A stretch of DNA of 64,000 bases, from the NCBI RefSeq assembly GCF_048323755.1, contig NZ_JBLWFS010000020.1:1-64000 (forward strand). Direction: 5' to 3'. The translations under genes and the position numbers were made by a program. Below, in pieces: positions 41,983 through 49,285 of this stretch. Below the pieces are notes generated by a model. The model was not told the DNA's origin and did no database searches. It was given only the letters and a program-made list of their open reading frames with translations. This DNA comes from Alkalihalobacterium sp048323755 (GTDB lineage Bacteria; Bacillota; Bacilli; Bacillales; Bacillaceae_F). Positions within the stretch are counted from its first letter, which is position 1; every line of letters starts with the position of its first letter.

Positions 41983-42774
41983 CTACTTTAACTGTTTGGC
42001 AAAATCCATCGCTTCCTCTTCTGACAACGCTCCAAAAATCGTAATATAATTATCCCCTGAGATATACTCTAAATTAATAATGTTATTGGACACGACTACG
42101 GTTGCTGGGACATGTCCGATCATCACTTTTCTCACTTCAGCCTGATCTAGATTATATTCAATACTTCTACTAAAGTGTTCAGGTATTTTTTCTTGCAAAA
42201 TAGAAAACCAAACTTCCCCATTGGAATAAGCTAATTCTACCTTCTCAACACCAATCTCTTGAGAAGTCGTCCATACTCTTACTTTTTCTAGCTCATATGA
42301 TCCAAACAACTTATCTTCTACGGGAAAGAAAGCATCAAAATTAACCCTCTCTTTAGCTTCGTCTAACTCAACTTCTTTTATTTGGGATTCCGTTACAATG
42401 GCTTCTCGTTCATTTTCATCCAGCAAAAACGCTTCACCTGGGGCTGGAGTTAGTGCTGCTCCTTCTTCCGTTTGGTCAGTTTGTACGACGAATTGAACGA
42501 CATTGTCTTTCCATTGATTGACGACATGAACGACACTTGAGAAAGCGGAAGATCCAGTTGGGCTCGCTAAAAATACAACCAATAAAAGGCTAGCGGCTAA
42601 TAAACCGCTGTATTTTTTCAGACTATTTTTTTTCATTTGAACTTGCTGTTCTTTCTCTAGTTCAAGTTGAATACGGTTCCATGTTTCTTCTTTATCGGGT
42701 AGAGGAATGTTCGTATCATTGAATGCCTTATTTGCTGCATTTTTAATAGCTTTATCCCATTTTGGATTGTTCAT
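41983..42774 (-). CDS. Anti-sigma factor-like membrane protein (DUF4367-type sensor)
   Basis: This 263-aa protein has a short cytoplasmic N-terminal region (residues 1-52, DKEETWNRIQLELEKE typical of anti-sigma domains), one transmembrane helix (about 55-72) and a large external domain ending in a DUF4367-like fold (HVPATVVVSNNIINLEYISGDNYITIFG). The reading frame overlaps the end of the sigma-factor gene by 23 nt, so the two are translated together. It should hold the ECF sigma factor at the membrane until an envelope signal releases it. The second of two adjacent ATG codons is preferred, with GAGGGGG 6 nt upstream. Confidence 0.8.
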   Translation of the reverse strand: MNNPKWDKAIKNAANKAFNDTNIPLPDKEETWNRIQLELEKEQQVQMKKNSLKKYSGLLAASLLLVVFLASPTGSSAFSSVVHVVNQWKDNVVQFVVQTDQTEEGAALTPAPGEAFLLDENEREAIVTESQIKEVELDEAKERVNFDAFFPVEDKLFGSYELEKVRVWTTSQEIGVEKVELAYSNGEVWFSILQEKIPEHFSRSIEYNLDQAEVRKVMIGHVPATVVVSNNIINLEYISGDNYITIFGALSEEEAMDFAKQLK

Positions 42775-43330
42775 CATGATCCCCCTCGGTTTTCATACGT
42801 TTTTGAATAAAGTTTCTTACTCGAAAAGTTCGTTGCCTGACTGTATTTTCCTGAAGGTTAAGACGTTCTGAAATCTCTTTATAAGACAGATCATGGACAT
42901 ACCGTAGTAAAAAAATGACCCTTGAAACCTCTGGCAGATCACAGATGATCTTTTGTATTTTTTCTATCGTTAAACGATTCATGATCTCCGCTTCAATTGA
43001 AGAATACTCTTCACTTAATTCAATCTCCTCTTTAAGCATTTCGTTACGCTTGCTAACGTTTTTTAAGTATTTTAATGCTTCATTTCTAGCAATCGTAACT
43101 AACCATGCCTCAAAACTAGCATTTTCTTTTTCTTCATAAGTAGATATGTATTTAAATGCACGGATAAATGTTTCTTGAACAATATCTTTGGCAATATTTT
43201 CGTCCGCACAATATCGATAAGCCGTACGATAAATACAAGGATAATATTGATTATAAATGACTTTTTGAGTCGATAAATCCATCGTATGATTTGCTTTTTT
43301 ATTAAAAAAAGATAAAATGAACTTTTTCAT
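42752..43330 (-). CDS. ECF-type RNA polymerase sigma factor
   Basis: This 192-aa sigma factor contains region 2 (YNQYYPCIYRTAYRYCADENIAKDIVQETFIRAFKYI) and region 4 (LPEVSRVIFLLRYVHDLSYKEISERLNLQENTVRQRTFRVRN) with a short linker. There is no region 1 or 3, as in ECF factors. It redirects RNA polymerase to a stress regulon. GGGAG lies 5 nt before the ATG at 43330; an ATG at 43342 overlaps that site. It is paired with an overlapping anti-sigma gene. No typical ECF promoter was recognised upstream (43331-43515); a TACAAT sequence suggests sigma-A transcription. Confidence 0.9.
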   Translation of the reverse strand: MKKFILSFFNKKANHTMDLSTQKVIYNQYYPCIYRTAYRYCADENIAKDIVQETFIRAFKYISTYEEKENASFEAWLVTIARNEALKYLKNVSKRNEMLKEEIELSEEYSSIEAEIMNRLTIEKIQKIICDLPEVSRVIFLLRYVHDLSYKEISERLNLQENTVRQRTFRVRNFIQKRMKTEGDHDEQSKMG

Positions 43331-43515
43331 AATTTCTCCCATCTTAGAAATCGTAACTCTATTTTCTACTAGCTATAACAATTGTACCAAATTATGTATT
43401 TATTGTTATGTATTTTCATATTTTCTTAACTACTAACTATTCAAGTGTGATGATATTAAAATAAGTCTTTATTAAAGAGTCTATTAAAAAATCAAATCAT
43501 GATCGTACAAAAAAA

Positions 43516-43543
43516 TTCTCGACCTAAAAAGGAAAATCGAGAA
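43516..43543 (-). terminator. Terminator of the K+ channel operon
   Basis: TTCTCGA and TCGAGAA arms lie about 80 nt past the channel stop. The minus strand continues with seven T residues. Confidence 0.8.
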
Positions 43544-43621
43544 CTTTTCGTATGATTTCTTTCTGAACATTTATAGAGCAAGCCTAGGGAGAAACGACTG
43601 AAGCGACATTCTAAGAACTCT

Positions 43622-44641
43622 TTAATCATCTAACAACGCCTCGTATGTTTCTTTGTTACAAATGATATATAACACCGCTTCGTCTGGAATTTCCTCTTGT
43701 AATCTTCTATTAATATTGAGTTGATCCCGGTCAGCAATCAATGTTGCTCCTTTTGAAAGTAACTCCTGAAACGCATCATTATACGTCACCCAATGTTCCT
43801 TTTTCGTAACCTTATACAAATCTTCACCGTGCTGCCTACTGATTAACTGTGAATAAACTTTACTTACACCTTTATACATCGCTGATCGAACCGCTAAACT
43901 AGATATCGTTTCTTGCGATAATATAAACTCATCCACTCGTACATGCGAGAAGTTGGAAATATGTTTTTCCGTTAACACTTCAACTGTAGTATGTACATCT
44001 GGTGCTAATCGATCAACAGTAATGGCAACTAAGAGCGTTTTCGCATCTTTTAAAGAACCGTCTTGAATCGTATCATCTGCAAACACAATAACCGCACGAG
44101 CTTTTTCGATATTTGCTTTTTCATACGTTTCTTCCTCGGTCGGATCTCCTTGAATATAATGAATTCGGTTATTCGAAACATCGATTGGTGCTTGTGTAAG
44201 AGTATCAATAATAATAACTTCTACCTGTTGATCCGAGTCGAGAATTTCTTTAACGGCAAAGTCCGTTTTCTTTCCCCAACCAATAATGATAACGTGGTTT
44301 TCTTTGATATAGCTCAACTTCCCTTCCTCCCTTTTCCTTCTGAAGATGGTGAATGAGTCAACAATTTTCCCAATCACAACCCCTAGCAATCCAATACCAA
44401 ATAAATACATAAAGACAGCAAACATTTTGCCAGCCATTGTAACGGGAGAGTAATCTCCGTATCCAACCGTAGAAAAAGTCGTCATGACAAAATAAAACGT
44501 ATTTAAAACACTTTCAAATGTATCCGGTTCCAACAGATACATAATAATGGTGCACATCATAATGAAAACCAGTGACGTAATAAATAACGTTAAATTCCTC
44601 ATTTTTATTAAGCCAAGACTTATTTTTAGAAAAAAATGCAA
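43622..44641 (-). CDS. Two-helix potassium channel with RCK (TrkA-N/C) domain
   Basis: This 339-aa membrane channel subunit has two membrane helices (about residues 19-37 and 71-96) around a selectivity filter TVGYGD (58-63). A Rossmann RCK domain (HVIIIGWGKKTDFAVKEIL, 115-133) and a C-terminal regulatory lobe follow. This is the layout of YugO/MthK channels. It would pass K+ down its gradient and be gated by nucleotides or ions on the RCK ring. The TTG start has AAGGGGGG 6-7 nt upstream. It is last in the row behind two ATP-grasp genes and DUF350, separated from them by 94 nt containing a hairpin. Confidence 0.9.
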   Translation of the reverse strand: MHFFLKISLGLIKMRNLTLFITSLVFIMMCTIIMYLLEPDTFESVLNTFYFVMTTFSTVGYGDYSPVTMAGKMFAVFMYLFGIGLLGVVIGKIVDSFTIFRRKREEGKLSYIKENHVIIIGWGKKTDFAVKEILDSDQQVEVIIIDTLTQAPIDVSNNRIHYIQGDPTEEETYEKANIEKARAVIVFADDTIQDGSLKDAKTLLVAITVDRLAPDVHTTVEVLTEKHISNFSHVRVDEFILSQETISSLAVRSAMYKGVSKVYSQLISRQHGEDLYKVTKKEHWVTYNDAFQELLSKGATLIADRDQLNINRRLQEEIPDEAVLYIICNKETYEALLDD

Positions 44642-44685
44642 CTAAATCCCCCCTTTCGTTTCCATAAAATAGATAAACCAATGAA

Positions 44686-44709
44686 AACGGGAAGCTAATC
44701 CTTCCCGTT
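44686..44709 (-). other. Hairpin between ATP-grasp gene and K+ channel gene
   Basis: AACGGGAAG and CTTCCCGTT form a perfect 9-bp stem with a 6-nt loop. On the minus strand TTTTCATTGG follows, a weak U-tract. It probably reduces but does not abolish read-through into the channel gene, setting lower channel expression. Confidence 0.55.
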
Positions 44710-44735
44710 AATTGAATAAGATTTAGAAGTTCACA

Positions 44736-45980
44736 TCAAACAGTTGTGTATGGCACAAACATCGATAAGTTACCTGTTATTAACCCGCCAACTCTGAAGA
44801 ACAACCCACTCGGTTCACCGTTCATAACATGAGAACCAATTAATAACTTTCCGGTATAAGGGCCATCCCACGTATCAATGGTTTGATCAGGCATCTGGAA
44901 ATATTGCTGATAAACCGCTTGTTGATCTTGATAGTAGTCAACATCCTCATCGAGAATTCTCCCGTTCGAAACAACACGGATGCCTCCACCTTCTCGACCT
45001 AATACCGGTTTTTTAACAAAAGTATCCCTTAACGGATCAGCAGAAAAATACGTAGGTAAAAAGTATTTTTCAATTGCCGCCTGTTCCATTCTCGTATACC
45101 ACTCTTCTTTTTTGGCGGTAATGAGTGCTAGTATCGCTTTTGATTGCATAAGTAGTGCAGCAGGCGGATTAATAACCTTCAATTTATTATTGATAATATG
45201 AACTAAAAATTGTTCACCAATTGGTTCACCCGTACCACTTTGCTCTTCTAAAAAGTATTCTAAGGGATATAGACGATATAAAAATTCAATCGATTCGCCA
45301 TCAGGCGTTTTCACACCCTCTTTATCTACTACAATCTGTTCAAGTGGAACATATTTCGCTTGCTGCGGAAACAATTCCATTAAATACTTCACAGTTTGTT
45401 TATCTTCATCGTGCCAATCCGCACACGTAAAATAGAGCGTGTCGCTACTACGAATATCATAATCTCGAATGATTTGCTCCCACGTACTTTTCACTTTTTG
45501 GTTGATGTGTGCGTTTGGGTTTTTACTCTTATGCTCATTACATAGAACTTCTTGTGCGATAGCTGACTCTACTATGCCTACGGGAGTATCTGTATTAGCT
45601 TCAATTATTTTTAACCCACTAGATGACGCAATAAAATCATATCTCGTAAAGTAAGAAAATTTTGTCTTGCCCAGCTTCTGAAACAAGTCCCACAGCATAA
45701 TTGGCAAACCTAACTCATGAATCGTATGTGGATTTTTTACAATTTGCTCGTACGTTTTCGAAAAGATATCATGGGCTGCTCGGGACGCATTTTCAATTTC
45801 GCGAACCATCATTTCTGGAACAAGTAATAAAGAATCGCTCATATATTGATTGTCTTCATAATTTTCATATAAACTTGCCCATGTAAAGCCTTTTTCCGCT
45901 ACTTTCTTTTCTACCGCTTCCCAGGATTTTAAATACGTTTCCGGGTGAAACGGCTTTGTTAATGATTGGTATGGAAGCAT
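44736..45980 (-). CDS. Glutathionylspermidine-synthase-like ATP-grasp enzyme (YgiC/YjfC family), copy 2
   Basis: This 414-aa cytosolic ligase of the glutathionylspermidine synthetase C-terminal family lacks the amidase half. Conserved stretches are RYDFIASSSGLKIIEANTDTP, YRLYPLEYF, NPPAALLMQSKAILALI, KKPVLGREGGGI and the closing GKLLIGSHVMNGEPSGLFFRVGGL. These supply the ATP and Mg2+ site of an ATP-grasp amide ligase. It shares every block with copy 1 upstream but is clearly diverged. It lies 12 nt behind the DUF350 gene. The true substrates of YgiC/YjfC proteins are unknown; Bacillaceae generally lack glutathione, so the amine or acid partner must differ. Confidence 0.88.
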   Translation of the reverse strand: MLPYQSLTKPFHPETYLKSWEAVEKKVAEKGFTWASLYENYEDNQYMSDSLLLVPEMMVREIENASRAAHDIFSKTYEQIVKNPHTIHELGLPIMLWDLFQKLGKTKFSYFTRYDFIASSSGLKIIEANTDTPVGIVESAIAQEVLCNEHKSKNPNAHINQKVKSTWEQIIRDYDIRSSDTLYFTCADWHDEDKQTVKYLMELFPQQAKYVPLEQIVVDKEGVKTPDGESIEFLYRLYPLEYFLEEQSGTGEPIGEQFLVHIINNKLKVINPPAALLMQSKAILALITAKKEEWYTRMEQAAIEKYFLPTYFSADPLRDTFVKKPVLGREGGGIRVVSNGRILDEDVDYYQDQQAVYQQYFQMPDQTIDTWDGPYTGKLLIGSHVMNGEPSGLFFRVGGLITGNLSMFVPYTTV

Positions 45981-45992
45981 TGAGGACCTCCT

Positions 45993-46409
45993 TTAATAAC
46001 TAATAGCTGCAGCAACAATCATACCGACTAGAATAGAAACACCACCTAAGAAAAGACCAACAGCAACGTTTCCTTTTTCCACTTCTTTCGCCAAATTCGT
46101 ATTTCGAGTAAAAACATACTCAATGACTATGTGAAGCACGATTTGCACAATAATAGCAATAATGGCCCAAATCGCTAAATCCACTAGATTGATCGAGCTC
46201 CGGATCGCCGACTGAAGGACAACGACAAGCCCCGCCATCTTACCTAATAGTTTAAGAGAAACCGCTATATTCCCTTCTTTAATAAGTGCTCGTTCAGAGT
46301 ATGGGGTAATTAATTTAAAAATATAAGTACCAATCAAAAATAATACTAATGACGCTCCTAAGTAGATTAAAAAGTGATCAAAAGTTTGTAAATAATAGGT
46401 TAAATTCAT
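45993..46409 (-). CDS. DUF350 membrane protein (YjfL-like)
   Basis: This 138-aa protein has four predicted helices arranged as two DUF350 repeats. The repeats are marked by ALIKEGNIAVSLKLLGKMAG (residues 40-59) and KEVEKGNVAVGLFLGGVSI in the second half. It overlaps the upstream ATP-grasp gene by 4 nt (ATGA) and is followed 12 nt later by the second one, so all three are translated as a unit. In E. coli the homologue YjfL lies beside YjfM and the ATP-grasp protein YjfC. Its function is unknown; a membrane platform for the ligases is plausible. Confidence 0.9.
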   Translation of the reverse strand: MNLTYYLQTFDHFLIYLGASLVLFLIGTYIFKLITPYSERALIKEGNIAVSLKLLGKMAGLVVVLQSAIRSSINLVDLAIWAIIAIIVQIVLHIVIEYVFTRNTNLAKEVEKGNVAVGLFLGGVSILVGMIVAAAISY

Positions 46410-47650
46410 TCACTTTCTCCTTTCACACCACAAGGTAAAAAATATGATAAGTTATTTGTAATTTTATCGCCTGCTCGAAGGCCAAACGCACTGGGTTTTT
46501 CATTGATGATAAAACTACCGATTAATAAATGAGCGTTTTTAGCTCCCTCTTCTGTCTGGATCGTCGTTGCCGGAAGATCAACATATTTTTGGAACACTTT
46601 TACATATTGATCATACGTTTTTTGTTTCGGAGCATAAATTGTATTACGTTTTTGTCGTACTTCTACCGTATCACCTTCACGTCCAAAGGCTGGTTTTGAC
46701 ACATAAGTCTCCCCAGTTTCGATAAAAGGATCTTCGTCTAAATAAGTAGGTAAAAAGTAGCTTTCAATAATAGCGTGTTCTTCTTCACTAAAAAATGGAT
46801 GGCGTTGTTCACACATCCCCCAAATAACTGCCATGACGGCTTTGCTCTGCATCAAAAAAGCTGACACTGGATTTAACATCCCGACTTTTTTCTGCTCGAC
46901 TAATTTCATAAATTCAATACCAATCGGAAAATCGTCACTCGTCTTATCTTCTAATAGTGCTTCTAAAGGATATGTATGGCGATAGACGATATCAATTTTC
47001 TTTCCATTTGGATCAAATACACCCTGTCCTTCTACTACTTGCAGATCTCCCAGGGGAATAAATGCAGTACCTTTAATTTGGGAAACAGCCATCAAATAGT
47101 TCATCGTTTCACGGTCTTCAATGTCGTCTTCATGAGCTGTAAACACAACATACGGATGCCCTTTGACACCGATTGATTGTGCACAATGAAAGATACTATT
47201 TCGAATTGATTTTCCTAAATAAGCTTCCTCATTCTGATTGGGATTACTTACACCGAACCGTTCGCATACGAGCCCGTTCACTTCAAACAATTCACGAATA
47301 AAAGTAGGCGTATCAGAATTAAATTCAATAAGCTTTAATCCTTCGTATGTTTTTACAAAATCAAAGCGACCAATCACTGTTTCATACGGAATTTGTCCGA
47401 TCCGCAAAAAAGGTAACGCTTTTTTGGGAAACCCTAACTCTAATAAAGTCTCATCAGGTGCATTTTTTAAAAGTAGATTTAGTTTTTTATAGATTGAATA
47501 CGCATCATTCGTTGCTCGCCTTACTTCATCCGCTTCAACTGGTGCAATGAAATGACAATCGTACAAAGCGTATTCCGTTCCATATAACCGATCCCAAAAC
47601 ATTGGAATTTGCTTGTAAAAGGCATTTCGTTCACTGTATTGTTTATCCAC
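46406..47650 (-). CDS. Glutathionylspermidine-synthase-like ATP-grasp enzyme (YgiC/YjfC family), copy 1
   Basis: This ligase, about 414 aa, contains the same blocks as copy 2. They are GRFDFVKTYEGLKLIEFNSDTP, YRHTYPLEALL, NPVSAFLMQSKAVMAVIW, SKPAFGREGDTVEV and HLLIGSFIINEKPSAFGLRAG. The first copy carries GREGD where copy 2 has GREGGG in the nucleotide loop, hinting at different substrates or activity. The frame opens at 47665; the GTG at 47650 is preferred because GGTGG lies 8 nt upstream. It overlaps the lipoprotein gene before it and DUF350 after it (ATGA). The reaction is unknown: amide ligation of an amine to a peptide or glutamate is inferred from the fold. Confidence 0.88.
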   Translation of the reverse strand: MDKQYSERNAFYKQIPMFWDRLYGTEYALYDCHFIAPVEADEVRRATNDAYSIYKKLNLLLKNAPDETLLELGFPKKALPFLRIGQIPYETVIGRFDFVKTYEGLKLIEFNSDTPTFIRELFEVNGLVCERFGVSNPNQNEEAYLGKSIRNSIFHCAQSIGVKGHPYVVFTAHEDDIEDRETMNYLMAVSQIKGTAFIPLGDLQVVEGQGVFDPNGKKIDIVYRHTYPLEALLEDKTSDDFPIGIEFMKLVEQKKVGMLNPVSAFLMQSKAVMAVIWGMCEQRHPFFSEEEHAIIESYFLPTYLDEDPFIETGETYVSKPAFGREGDTVEVRQKRNTIYAPKQKTYDQYVKVFQKYVDLPATTIQTEEGAKNAHLLIGSFIINEKPSAFGLRAGDKITNNLSYFLPCGVKGESE

Positions 47651-48155
47651 CAAAACTACCACCACTACCCATACCAGATCTTGAATTCGTCACTTGCCCT
47701 GAATTTGTGCTCCGATTCGTTTGTTGACCTGTTGTTGTTTGATTGTTTTGATTAACCCTTTGTTGATTCGTTGTTGTTCCAGTTGGTTCCTGACGTCTTT
47801 GCGTATTATTTACATTTGAATGATTTGAACTACTTCTTCCGATCGCTTGCCCAGCCATAAATGCTGCAATTGTCGGAAACCAACTTCCTCCTGAATAATA
47901 GTGCCCGTAATTCTCTGATCCCTCCTGAACACATTGATAGACTTCACCTTCAGCATCCCACGTCCAAGTATCACAATCTGCTTCATCTGGAGATGGCGGG
48001 GGCCCAGGATTTACAGCCTGATTATGAGTATGAGACTGTTCTGGAACTGAAAATAATTCCTCTTGAGAATTTGTCGAACAGCCCGCTAAACCGAAAAGAG
48101 CGACACTTGTTCCAACAATGCCCTTAAGAAGTTTATCCGTTTTTGGTTTTTTCAT
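47643..48155 (-). CDS. YgiB/DUF1190-like lipoprotein
   Basis: This 170-aa lipoprotein has its lipobox LAGC at Cys26. The mature part has a Cys pair region (DCDTWTWDAEGEVYQC), a short GGSWFPTIAAFMAGQAIG segment, a long Gln/Asn/Thr/Arg low-complexity stretch and a Gly/Ser end (SGMGSGGSFGG). E. coli YgiB and YjfM have the same layout of lipoprotein, W-P hydrophobic phrase, low complexity and glycine end, and lie next to YgiC and YjfC. GGGAGGTG lies 6 nt before the ATG. It heads the operon with the ATP-grasp pair, DUF350 and K+ channel, and may be their outside-facing partner or a substrate. Confidence 0.75.
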   Translation of the reverse strand: MKKPKTDKLLKGIVGTSVALFGLAGCSTNSQEELFSVPEQSHTHNQAVNPGPPPSPDEADCDTWTWDAEGEVYQCVQEGSENYGHYYSGGSWFPTIAAFMAGQAIGRSSSNHSNVNNTQRRQEPTGTTTNQQRVNQNNQTTTGQQTNRSTNSGQVTNSRSGMGSGGSFGG

Positions 48156-48457
48156 GATTTACACCTCCCGTACATAGTTACGAAACACTTTAAGAAAAGT
48201 TTCAAGACCATTAAATTTTACCAGTAGTACAACATTTGAGCAAAAATGGTTTTATAAATAAATCAGTTTTAGAAACCTTAATCAAAACTAGTGATATATA
48301 TACTTTTTTTAAGTCATTTAATGCGGAAAATTGTAGAAAAGTTTTTTAAAATATTTTTATTTCTAATAGGATTTTAGTATTCATTTATCGAAATATTTAT
48401 TAAATTTTTAATTTTAGAGAAAAAGAAAAAATAGAATGTGGGGGGGCCTACGAAGAA
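48156..48457. other. AT-rich divergent intergenic region
   Basis: About 300 bp between the YgiB-like gene and the Spo0E-like gene. It is very AT-rich and must hold promoters for both directions, but no convincing hexamer pair or palindrome stood out. Confidence 0.4.
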
Positions 48458-48613
48458 ATGCCTACAAGTCTAATGCAAACGATTGAGCTTAAACGAAATG
48501 AATTAGTAAATTACGGAAAAAAATATGGATTATCCTCTGATATCACCATTAAAAGCAGTCAAGAACTCGATCAGCTATTAAACACATTGGAGAAAACCAA
48601 AAATTATCATTAA
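48458..48613 (+). CDS. Spo0E-like sporulation regulatory protein
   Basis: The 51-aa protein reads MPTSLMQTIELKRNELVNYG followed by KKYGLSSDITIKSSQELDQL and a short Lys-rich end. It carries the Spo0E-family spacing of an N-terminal helix with Arg-x-x-Leu, GL in the turn and the SQELDxL signature. Family members dephosphorylate Spo0A~P and delay sporulation. The Shine-Dalgarno is poor (GGGGGG 11 nt away), so a start at the ATG at 48473 is possible. A strong terminator follows 5 nt after the stop, supporting a real gene. Confidence 0.8.
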   Translation: MPTSLMQTIELKRNELVNYGKKYGLSSDITIKSSQELDQLLNTLEKTKNYH

Positions 48614-48618
48614 TACAG

Positions 48619-48650
48619 GCAACTCCCCTTCTTTAAAAAGGTGGAGTTGC
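48619..48650 (+). terminator. Terminator of the Spo0E-like gene
   Basis: GCAACTCC and GGAGTTGC arms (8 bp) with a 16-nt loop are followed by six T residues. Confidence 0.9.
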
Positions 48651-48671
48651 TTTTTTATTATTTCGGGAAAG

Positions 48672-49181
48672 TTACAAGTGTTGTAATTCATCCTTCATCG
48701 TTTCTCCAGAATAGGATTTTGGAAGCCTCAGCATAACAAAACGATTAAGGTCTCGATTGATGTCGTCAATGTTGATTTCCTTTCCTTCGTGTTCTCGGAT
48801 TTCCATCCAGTATTTAAAGACACTAATCATTTCATTTATCTGACTAATAATGGTTCGCTCACTCGTTTTCGTATAAGTAACCGACTGGAAATTTTTCATG
48901 TATTTATGTACGGTAAGTTCGTCAATCCCATCAGCTATCATATTACGCTTCATTTCTTCCATAACGATTTGATCAAGCTGCTTGAAATCACTAGCTTTTA
49001 AACCAAACAATAGAAAGTTATAACGAGAAACGTTGTTCATCACTAACACACATTTCTTTCTCTTGTAAAGAAACAGATGTGCATGCCATGAATATAGCGG
49101 TTCGTTGGTTAGGTCGGTTAAATCCGACATCGGAACCTTAAGAGTCTCTTGTAATTTTTTCGTACATTGGATGGTGAGCAA
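48672..49181 (-). CDS. DUF6933-family hypothetical protein
   Basis: This 169-aa cytoplasmic protein begins (M)LTIQCTKKLQETLKV and contains PLYSWHAHLFLYKRKKCVLVMNN, SRYNFLLFGLKASDFKQL and VTYTKTSERTIISQINE. This is the pattern I associate with DUF6933, whose function is unknown. The frame opens at 49214, but GAGGTGA lies 5 nt before a TTG at 49181, and homologues start at this LTIQCT motif. It is single and has no obvious partner. Confidence 0.75.
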   Translation of the reverse strand: MLTIQCTKKLQETLKVPMSDLTDLTNEPLYSWHAHLFLYKRKKCVLVMNNVSRYNFLLFGLKASDFKQLDQIVMEEMKRNMIADGIDELTVHKYMKNFQSVTYTKTSERTIISQINEMISVFKYWMEIREHEGKEINIDDINRDLNRFVMLRLPKSYSGETMKDELQHL

Positions 49182-49237
49182 ATCTATCACCTCTGTTATT
49201 ATTTGTGTCCTCATTATAGCAAAGTTATTGAAAGGAA

Positions 49238-49274
49238 AAAACGATCCCCATAGATGAACTGTAAGGATCGTTTT
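49238..49274 (-). terminator. Terminator of the subtilase gene
   Basis: AAAACGATCC and GGATCGTTTT arms (10 bp) lie 12 nt past the protease stop, with T-runs on the minus strand. Confidence 0.85.
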
Positions 49275-49285
49275 AGTTGAATAGT

